Assembly (NCBI GenBank): GCA_933207985.1 | Contig: OW240912.1 | Location: 366,907,813-366,971,812, forward strand | Source: Pelobates cultripes | Taxonomy: Eukaryota; Chordata; Amphibia; Anura; Pelobatidae | Length of the DNA: 64,000 bases | Direction of reading: 5' to 3' | Shown here: positions 55,601 to 64,000 of the stretch, piece by piece | How positions within the stretch are numbered: position 1 is the stretch's first letter | Layout of the letters: the number at the start of each line of letters is the position of its first letter | Translations under genes and position numbers: made by a program | Notes under the pieces: generated by a model | Seen by the model: the letters and a program-made list of their open reading frames with translations, nothing else | Told to the model about the DNA's origin: nothing | Databases searched by the model: none

Positions 55601-58600
55601 CTGCGACTGACATGTCATAGGCACTAAAAGAACGCGTGATGGGTATTTTATATGCATATCATTTTAAAATTGATTCTGAACAAAAGTAATCCATGTCTTA
55701 ATAACAGTTAATAATAACATCAATAAACACATTTTTTTTTTCTAAATATATTTGTTGCTGATGTCAAACTAAAGTGATAATTGTCAGGAAGTCAAAGTGA
55801 ATTCATAATGTATTCAAATGTAAGGTTAACGTAGCCAAACTAGAAATATTATCCAAGTCAGCTATGCTTCCAGTCCTACTCATTTATTGTTACTAGAATT
55901 TAGGATTTTGGACTTAAATTAAAAAATAATTTTGAATTACACTGGCTCTGTCACCTCAAACTTACCTTTCTCCTAGGGTTTCCTCTTCTCTTCCTCTTTC
56001 AGATTCTGCACTTCTTTTCTTTATTTCTAAAATATTTCTCTTTAAAACATAAGAACTCTGGCACCTACTTTGTCTTGTGTTTTAAAAATAAATCAGGTCA
56101 GAAATGAAGAAAATAAGAACAGATTCTGATGGAGGAAGATGAGAGGAAACAATAAGAAAAAAGGTCAGTTTGAGGTGACAAAGCCACCTTGAGTTTGAGT
56201 TTCTGACAATCCTCATTTTAGTGAATAACCCTATTTGATGTTTCTGTCCCAGAATGCATACTGACTATTTGTCCATTGATTGGTTATAGTTTATGGATGG
56301 TTTACATAGAACCACAGTAGATTGTTTTACTTATAGGATTGTGACGAAATTTAAGTGACCAGGAATAGAAAAGTCCTCCAAGAGGAGGTTCTCCTTCACT
56401 CCAGAACACAGCAACTACAACACCTGCACTGTAGTTAATATTCTGTAGTTACTATTCAATTGTTGATATTCTTCTGGCAACATAAGTTTTACAAGGGAGT
56501 GTTCTCAAGCAGGGCCAGTTGTGTTGGAGGGGCCAGGAAGTAGGTGCTAGTGAGGAGTTGGCGTTACACTAGTATAATACTCATGATGCCTAGTATTCTT
56601 CTACATCCACCGAATACAGCAATAATCCTTAACTAAAGAACGTTAGCTAATTTAGGGTCAAATTAGAGACCTGTCTATTTCAAAACTCAGACTTTAACAA
56701 CAACAAAAAAAAATAAACTAATTGATTTACTTTTGGAGAAAAATAGCAGAGTCCGTATGCATGTTTCTTCCATCATGGCTACATGCAACAGAAGATGTCA
56801 ACAATCAAGAATGAGTTATTTGTATCTTTTCATTGATTTCATCAGCAATTTAGTGGCATTTTTTTAAAATTTTTCCAGCACATATTGAATTTTCCAATGG
56901 GTTTTACAGGACTGTTGCATTCTCTAAAAAAAAAAAATCATGTTCTTATTTATCTGAATTCCCAGAGTACAGCAATATCTCCTATTTACACGTTTTGTGA
57001 CACATTTCAGTTACAAGTATAATTTGAAACATGCCTAGCAGAGAATTCAGGTTCATTTTCTTGGCACCTATTACATTTTGGGTAGAATAGCAACCAACAA
57101 TGCAAATTATCCCCAATCATGGCACAACATTAGCAAAAACAAATACCCTGAACTTTTCCACTTGGAGTACTTTGAGTCTTTTCTTGTGGCTATTTCATCG
57201 TGAATTTCTGTTAGTTAACATTGTTTCTAGCTCTTGTTGTAAACACGTAGCGAACATATTTTTCCAGCTTTTGTGCAAACACTTTGCAACATTTTTGGGG
57301 ACCACTCCAAATACCCAAAAGTTTTATCTATTTCCATGACGCATAGCCATACCCCATATGTTGATAGAAAGGTTTGTGGGAAGTCACAGTGTTAAATGAT
57401 AAGACATGTATATCATTTTAATGGATTAAATACACAGAAGGGGATCACAGATGTCCAGTACAATACCCATCAGGTGCTCACGTGAACAGGAGGGGCAGCA
57501 CTCAAAACAATTGACAAAAATTGACAATAGGACCCAGTTAAAGATTTATTTAAGATACTATTTGTGTGCCTGTCTAATTTTATGCAGTTTTGTGCAATTA
57601 TGTGGGATCTCCTTAGGGATCTAATAAAATAATATGCTCAAATACAAATTACTCCTACCATGGCATACTTTTTGCACAAGTAGATGCACAAGCAAATTCA
57701 TATGTGACATTTTGAGTTAATTTAATCACTATTTTTGCTGATCTTTGTAATTGTATTTTCACACACATACTATTTTCACGTACATGCATTGCAGTTACAA
57801 CATGAGTTTAATTAAAGCTAAAATATCCAACAGCTTGATTTAAATATAATGATGTTATGTTAAGCCTAATTCTAACCCTTATGTTCAGCCCAATGTTAAT
57901 TCTGACCATGGCCACATGGGGGAAAGAGAGGTTAGCATGATGACCTCATGTATTGGTCATAGGTACCTATGGAAAATATCATAACAACCCAGATATATAT
58001 ACTGGAAGGGAGACATGAATTTCAATGACTTTTGGACGCTTACATTAAAACATATGTGATTTAATTATTTTCTCTCTTTATAGCTTTTATGCCTTTACAA
58101 TCGTTGTTGGACGTTCACAGAAGTCTAGTTGCCACACTTTCTGTGACCTTTTAGAGGCAACTATGTATCTGTTTCAGCAAACGATTGCAGAGATACTGGA
58201 AGCATTATGGGTTTCACTCAGCTCAATGGATACTTCCACATGTGTCATTGAGGTTAACTAGTGTGTATTAATATACAACAATGTAGAGCAGCATTGGCAG
58301 AGAAGGATGCGTTGGACACTTTTTGATAGGGGCTAGGAAGACATAGGAGAGGGAAAGAAAGGGATGGGAGTGATAAGGGGATAGAAAATGCAGAGAATGT
58401 AGGACATCAAAAGATTTCAGGAGTGGTAGAAGATCAAAATCTATAAGAAATTAAGGGTTGTTACAGAAAATAGCTGTTCAAGATTTGGTAAAAATACAAT
58501 CTTGATTTGTTTTTACACAAAATTTCATAAACATTTTAGAATTCTTAAATAGTTTGAAAATTTCTGAATCTGGCATATTTGTTTTAGTTCCTGTATTATT

Positions 58601-59439
58601 ATAATACCCAAGTAGGACACTAGATTGACTAAGAATGGCAGGTTTTTATTTGTAATGTACTCAAATTGGACCTAGTCATAGAAGGTTGCTAAATATAGGT
58701 GTTAGAGAAAGGCTACAAGATGTCATGGAATAAAAATAGTGTCTACTAGTCCAAAGTGTGTTGTTGAAAAAAATGTGTGACAAGTAGCTTGTCAGTTTTA
58801 CCAATCACTTGGATTAACCATGGCAGTGAGGAGATCAGGAAAAGTTCCCACTGTTCATCATCAGGACTAGCTAAGATCTATTGTGATAAAGCATATTGTT
58901 CTTCATTGCATTAGTAAAGAAGGGTTAGATACTCTCCACACTTTTGGCTCATGTTGAGAAACCTTTGGACTTCTGTCCTTTGAAATAGAGCTATACATCA
59001 TTGATTAGAGTTTCTCTATGTAATCTTGTCTTTAGTCACTCTACCCAACAATGAATTCTGGTAGGGAATAAAATCCCAGAGAAGTTTGACTTATTTCCTA
59101 TTCTATGGGGAGTTGACATTGTTAAAAACAAGATACCTAGACATTTGACAAATGAAAACATTCAATTGAAATGATGAATTCCTATGAATGGATTGAACAA
59201 GGTTTGAAGAGATAGATATGTTGAGAACCTAGCATTTATTTTTGTTCAGCTTGTATCCATAAATTTAGGTCTTCCAAAGGATTTAATGCATGGTAAAAAA
59301 AAGAATGGTACCATTATGTTTTCCTTGCTTACAAAGAGAGAAACATATAATAGCTTTAGCAGGTTTTATAATAACACTAAATAAGTATTTCTATTATTCG
59401 ATGTTTGTTAATTATTTGCTTTTAGGCCAATGTGTTGAC
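52647..59439. other. Long AT-rich stretch without a recognised gene
   Basis: Nearly 6.8 kb with only simple features: a TTTA run at 54160-54190, A-rich tract at 54375-54412, T runs near 53390, 54685 and 55350, and A runs near 56925. Open frames (for example 53854-54198 and 57100-57339) are AT-rich and unrecognised. It may be unique intergenic or intronic DNA; conserved noncoding elements cannot be excluded by eye. Confidence 0.45.
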
Positions 59440-59960
59440 TTAAAGGACCACTCTAGGCACCCAGCCCACTTCAGCTTAATGAAGTGGACTGGGTGCCAGG
59501 TCCAGCTAGGGTTAACCCTTTTTTTTATAAACATAGCAGTTTCAGAGAAACTGCTATGTTTATAAATGGGTTAATCCAGCCTTTAGAGCCTCTAGTGGCT
59601 ATCTCATTGACAGCCGCTAGAGGTGCTTGCGTGCTTCTCACTGTGAAAATCACAGTGAGAAGACGCCAGCATCCATAGGAAAGCATTGTAAATGCTTTCC
59701 TATGAACTGGCTGAATGCGCGCGTGGCTCCTGCCGCGAATGCGCATTCAGCCGATGACGTCGCTGTGAAGGAGGAGAGGAGGAGGAGAGGAGGCGGAGAG
59801 GAGGAGAGATCCCCACCCGGCGCTGGAGAAAGGTAAGATTTTAACCCCTTCATCTCCCCAGAGCCCGGTGGGAGTGGGACCCTGAGGGTGGGGGCACCCT
59901 CAGGGCACTATAGTGCCAGGAAAACAAGTATGTTTTCCTGGCACTATAGTGGTCCTTTAA
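59440..59960. mobile_element. T2-type MITE, complete, built of hairpins
   Basis: Tips TTAAAGGACCACTCTAG and CTATAGTGGTCCTTTAA with TTAA at each end. The interior contains perfect or near-perfect foldbacks: 59525-59565 (19-bp perfect arms, 3-nt loop), TTCTCACTGTGA and its inverse around 59637-59663, AAGTGG pairs at the left end, and inverse copies of CATAGGAAAGCATT. The overlapping small frames here are incidental. Confidence 0.85.
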
Positions 59961-61844
59961 GGTTCTTGCAGGTTCCATGTAATAGTGGCATGGAATAGAT
60001 GTATCTCCTGGCCAGCTCATTCTTAGTGGCTTAAAACAAACATATGGATTAAGTGTAAAGACCATAGAAAACAATCAGTAACCAGTTATTTCTGCAAAAT
60101 TAAATATATCCCCTTTTAAATGTGTCAGTGCAAATGTATCTTTCTTTTCTTTTCTCATGCAACGTCTTCTTGATAATACTCCTTGTAGTATAGAATATTT
60201 TATTTAATACCACATAGACATATCACATACTGTAGCATATACAGAAAAACAACAAAACTTTCCAATCAGAATACTGATATACAAGTAACTAACCAGGATT
60301 TACAATTAAGTATTTCTTGCGTTGCTTTACATTGTTGTGAAAAAAGAAACACATTTATTGTTAACTTGCATGTCTACATGTTGTTTCTATTTTTTTCGTT
60401 CTCTGCTATCTGTTTTACCATGGTACACTTTAAACTCAATTTGCAAACAGTGCATTGCATTTAAATTTAGTAGATAGCGTATTTTTAAATGAAACATATA
60501 CAGTACTTTGGGAAAAAAAAATGAAACATGACATGTATATCTCCTTTAGTATTTAAAGAAGAATGTTTTGTATAATACTTCTTAATATAACCTCCGTTCC
60601 TTCGGAACTCTAGGGATAGTGCAATTTAATACTCTCGTCCATTAATTGGCAGAGGAGCCAGTGTGACGGAAAAGTTATAGAATGGCTCCATAATTCTCAC
60701 AATTTTCTACATCTTTAAATTCCCTGCACAAGTGTTATCTGGCTCGTTTACATTGTTCTATATAATGCTATCCTCACAGATTAGGATTTGCAGCTGTTCG
60801 GTTTTTCATATATGATGTTAGCCTTAGTCCATTACTCAATTTCCTTGACACCTCACAGAAAACTTAAATTACACAGGCATATGTCTCATTTATTTTCCTT
60901 TCTTTATTACAGAATTTGAGAAACAAATTGCTGTCTTCATCTGACAATAAGGAATGAGAAATTCACATGCATGCAATATTATGTAACCTCCGGATTCAGC
61001 ATTGGTCTTGCCGTAGATGTTGTGTTGTATTATTGGCAACTGGTAGCAGGAAATTCGGGTAAATGTTGTGCAACAATATCTGGTGGCTAGAGTACAGATC
61101 TTTGTAGGACTATTCTGGAGCATTAAAACCACAGCATGTCAGTTAAGTGATTATGGTGCCCCATGTCCCCCAGGGTATTTTTGCCATCAAGTAAACTGGT
61201 ATAACACTTAAGTTGAGTTCCCCAGATAATGAGCAGCAGTGATAGGATAAGTGAGTGCATCAGCTGATCAATGGCTGACTGTAGCAAATAATTTTTCAGA
61301 AAAGTACATAATGTGGTTTAGGTACCTGGAGTGTGTCTCTAAAGGACAAATATTTGTCTTTTCATCAGGTTTTGGTGGCTGACATCTATTTTGTAGATTT
61401 AGTGAGCTTTTGCAAATAAATATTCCAATGTATTTTTGTCTCTAGAACATATACATTTAGATTAAACAAATAAAACCAACATTAACCATTTTGATTTGCA
61501 TACAGAGTTTCCTGTGTAGGCACATTTACAGTGAGTAGTGTTATACTGTGATATATATGGAAACTCTGAACTCAATTCTACAGTACTGGGATTGCAGTGA
61601 AAATGTTACATGGTTTTTCGTGTTTTGCACATTTTCCGCTATCATTTAAAGGAAATAGGTCCAGGAAAGACATCTGATAAAGCGTAATGTGAATTAATAT
61701 TAATAATCTTCATTGTTGCTTCTTTATTCTTGCATGGAGTTTTAATGGAGTTTTGTCAGTAATCCAGAAATTGTGAATTATTGACGAGTAAATTGCGAAT
61801 CAATTCACAACTTCAATTTCTCACTCAAAAGTATTATTGTTGGT
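59961..61844. other. No gene recognised
   Basis: AT-rich unique-looking sequence up to the start of composite-repeat copy 2. Confidence 0.4.
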
Positions 61845-62206
61845 TAGTGATGTCGCGAAACGGAAATTTTCGGTTCGCGAACGGCGAACGCGAACTTCCG
61901 CAAATGTTCGCGAACCGGCGAACCGCCCGAAACGCCATTGACTTCAATGGGGAGGCGAATTTTAAAACACACAGGGACTCTTTCTGGCCACAATAGGGAT
62001 GGAAAAGTTGTTTCAAGGGGACTAACACCTGGACTGTGGCATGCGGGAGGGGGATCCATGGCAAAACTCCCATGGAAAATTACACAGTTGATACAGAGTC
62101 TGGTTTTAATCCATAAAGGGCAGAAATCACCTAACATTCCTAAATCACAATCAATATGGATTGACACCTGACATATGACATATTGACACCTTGACATATG
62201 GATTGA

Positions 62207-62479
62207 CACCTGTCCTCAGAGCCCTGATGCACACGGACACAGAGCAGAATAGAGACTGGTCCCCCTACATAGGGTCACTTGGCAGATATGGATTGGCACC
62301 TGTCCTAAGGATCCCTGATACACACTGACACAGAGCAGAATAGGGACTGTTCCCCCTACATCGGGTCACTTGGCAGATATGGATTGACACCTGTCCTAAG
62401 GTTCCCTGATACACACTGACACAGAGCAGAATAGGGACTGGTCCCCCTACATCGGGTCACTTGGCAGATATGGATTGAC
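62207..62479. repeat. 91-bp tandem repeat, three units
   Basis: Starts at 62207, 62297 and 62388, ending at 62479; periods of 90, 91 and 91 bp. Same unit as 27138-27319. Confidence 0.9.
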
Positions 62480-62873
62480 ACCTTGTTACAAACTGCTATT
62501 TGTAACGGGCCCTTTAAATGGCAAATTGCCCTGCTTCCCTGGGTTGTGGAGAAGCCTACTTGCCAGCCTCCTCCCGCATGACTATGGCCCCTGGGAGATT
62601 GTGAAAATGTATGCACTTTTATTTGGTGTGTATGGCCCTTTAAGACTGTGGGTGGGCATATTGGGGCTTATGGACTCTTTATGTGACTGGTGCTGGCCCT
62701 TTAAACACCTTTTTTGGGACATCAGGAAGATTGGGACACTGCCCCTTTAAGGCCGTGTCCCCAGACTTGATGGGGACACGGCCCCTTTAAGACGGTGTCC
62801 CCTGTGTCCCCAGACCTGGTGCAAACCCTTTGTGCCTGCCTTGCTATTTCCCACTTGGTTCAGTAAATGGGAA

Positions 62874-63268
62874 TTATTTCAGCTGCAGAGACTAAGTCCC
62901 ATTCGGCGATGGGACTTAGTCTTTTTTTCAACCGTTTTTTTCAGCCTTATTTCAGCTGCAGAGACTAAGTCCCATTCGGCGATGGGACTTAGTCTTTTTT
63001 TCAGCCGTTTTTTTCGGCGCATTTGGCTGCAGGAAGTTTAAGTCCCACGTGTGATGGGACTTGAGTCTTTCAACCGTTTTTTCAGCCTTATTTCGTACTG
63101 AGACTAAGGTCAGTGTGATGGGACTTGGTCTTTCAACCGTTTTTTTCGGCCTTATTTCAGCTGCAGAGACAAGTCCCGATAGATGGGACTTGGTCTTTTT
63201 TCAACCTTATTTCAGCTGCGGGGCTTCAAGTCCCATTCGGCGATGGGACTTAGTCTTTTTTTCAGCCT
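62874..63268. repeat. Hairpin-forming tandem repeat, about six units of 55-75 bp
   Basis: Units start TTATTTCAGCTGCAGAGAC and contain AAGTCCCA...TGGGACTT arms. The first two are nearly perfect, the middle three are eroded and shortened, and the last is again good. Each unit can fold into a stem of up to 13 bp. Confidence 0.9.
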
Positions 63269-63543
63269 GAAATAGACCGACCTCACAGCCCAAATCTATG
63301 GGACTGTTTTGGGCAGGAAAATGTGCTTGCGGTCGGTCATAAAGGGACCTCCAGCTAACTTTTTAACCCCTGGATGGATTTGGCTGATTTTTGGTTATGT
63401 TTATGTTTTAGTGTGCTGATTCCAAATATGTAATTGTTATGAAGATGGGATGTGTAGTTTTAAAGTTACAGTGTATGGCTAAAAACTGTATTTTTACTGC
63501 CTGTGTTTAATTATGTTAATCTCTTCCCAAACGTCATTTCGTT

Positions 63544-63663
63544 CAAAGTGGAAAGAATGTTAAAAAAATATATTTTTGTTCGGAGTGTGAGAAATGCTTT
63601 TCAGCCGCTTCTAATCTTAAGCATCATTTGAGGAGCCATACAGGAGGGAAACCTTATTTGTGG
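63544..63663 (+). pseudogene. C2H2 zinc-finger fragment, second copy
   Basis: Same finger as at 28343-28465 ([19 protein letters not shown]); the linker is altered to TGGKPY. The Cys and His ligands are retained. Confidence 0.8.
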
Positions 63664-63664
63664 T

Positions 63665-63753
63665 GTGTTTAGTATTGTTCTGATCAGTTTAATACCTTCC
63701 GCGTCTCCTATCAGTGGACGTGTATATGGCAGCCATTTTAGGAACCGTACACC
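63665..63753 (+). pseudogene. U2 snRNA-like unit, internal deletion (copy 2)
   Basis: Same structure as unit a of copy 1: branch-region and stem-loop II similarity, then AGGAACCGTACACC. A further U2-like 3' piece (TTTCTGTAACAGGGAGATGG) lies at 63851-63895. Confidence 0.65.
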
Positions 63754-63907
63754 TGGGACCCGAGCAAGGTCACCTCGTTCAACAGGCGACAACATTTGTC
63801 CCTGGAAAACTATCTGGACATTCTGTACAATTTGTATGGATATGGCAGTGATTTCTGTAACAGGGAGATGGAAGAAGATGCTTGGTCGGTCCTCTTAATT
63901 CAAATTT

Positions 63908-64000
63908 GGGGCACTGCGCGGTCAAGCTAATGTGCCACCAGATAGGAGTGGTGTGTTTGGTATTTTTCTGATCAGTTTAATACCTTCCGCGTCTCCTATC
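63908..64000 (+). pseudogene. U2 snRNA-like unit, cut by window edge
   Basis: Starts GGGGCACTGCGCGGTCAAGC, then ATCAGTTTAATACCTTCCGC and CGTCTCCTATC at the last base. Matches units c and d of copy 1. Confidence 0.7.

Larger units (their letters stand above)
61845..64000 (+). mobile_element. Composite repeat, copy 2 (runs off the window)
   Basis: Begins TTAGTGATGTCGCGAA-like and follows copy 1 (26793 onward) block by block. It has three 91-bp units instead of two, a deletion of about 250 bp near 62873, and about six hairpin units instead of 1.5. It has the same zinc-finger fragment and U2-like units, with a different filler at 63787-63850. It continues past 64000. Confidence 0.75.

Overview
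The window is repeat-rich, AT-rich vertebrate DNA, most likely from an anuran amphibian. That guess rests on the combination of repeats: many short elements with TTAAAGG...CCTTTAA ends (the T2/Kolobok type known from Xenopus), a Neptune-type Penelope-like element, Tx1-like L1, CR1/L2-type LINEs ending in ATAATA tails, and several hAT-type non-autonomous elements. I found no intact host protein-coding gene, tRNA, rRNA or CRISPR array. Most long open frames lie in simple repeats or in decayed transposons.

Layout. 1-1.5 kb: minus-strand Tx1-like L1 ORF2. 2.8-3.3 kb: a 27-bp minisatellite. 3.65-4.55 kb: an unidentified GC-rich block. 5.0-5.8 kb: CR1/L2 3' end. 8.4-10.5 kb: a cluster of T2-type MITEs. 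13.7-14.6 kb: C-terminus of a Tx1-like L1 ORF2 with an internal tandem duplication. 14.7-18.5 kb: more T2-type elements, one split by an 827-bp insertion. 19.4-21.0 kb: a complete-looking non-autonomous LTR retrotransposon (two LTRs, primer-binding site, purine tract, 5-bp target duplication). 23.9-26.6 kb: a T2 element with a hAT-like insert, and CA/TG arrays.

26.8-29.65 kb and 61.8-64.0 kb: two related copies of a composite repeat, in the same orientation, whose first end is rich in GTTCGCGAAC. Inside are 91-bp tandem units, hairpin-forming units of about 73 bp, a C2H2 zinc-finger fragment, a Ty3/gypsy RNase H fragment (first copy only) and a head-to-tail array that I read as derived from U2 snRNA. 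The first copy runs into a 100-N assembly gap.

29.8-33.5 kb: a Neptune/Penelope-like element in fragments (N-terminal region, reverse transcriptase, zinc-ribbon and GIY-YIG), with a hammerhead-ribozyme-like motif in its 3' region. 34.5-35.7 kb: 32 copies of a 37-bp minisatellite. 36.2-37.0 kb: a hAT element with a perfect 8-bp target duplication. 38.6-46.3 kb: two minus-strand CR1/L2 pieces, a Tc1/mariner relic, a TCTA microsatellite, a 138-bp near-perfect hairpin and a 111-bp tandem duplication. 46.7-52.6 kb: two more hAT-type elements carrying CA arrays and a pyrimidine minisatellite. 52.6-61.8 kb: mostly unique AT-rich sequence with one T2-type MITE.

Nothing here forms an operon or pathway. 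The biology is that of mobile elements nesting in, duplicating and capturing pieces of one another. The most unusual item is the U2-snRNA-like array inside the composite repeat. No alignments or database searches were run; family names come from reading motifs by eye.
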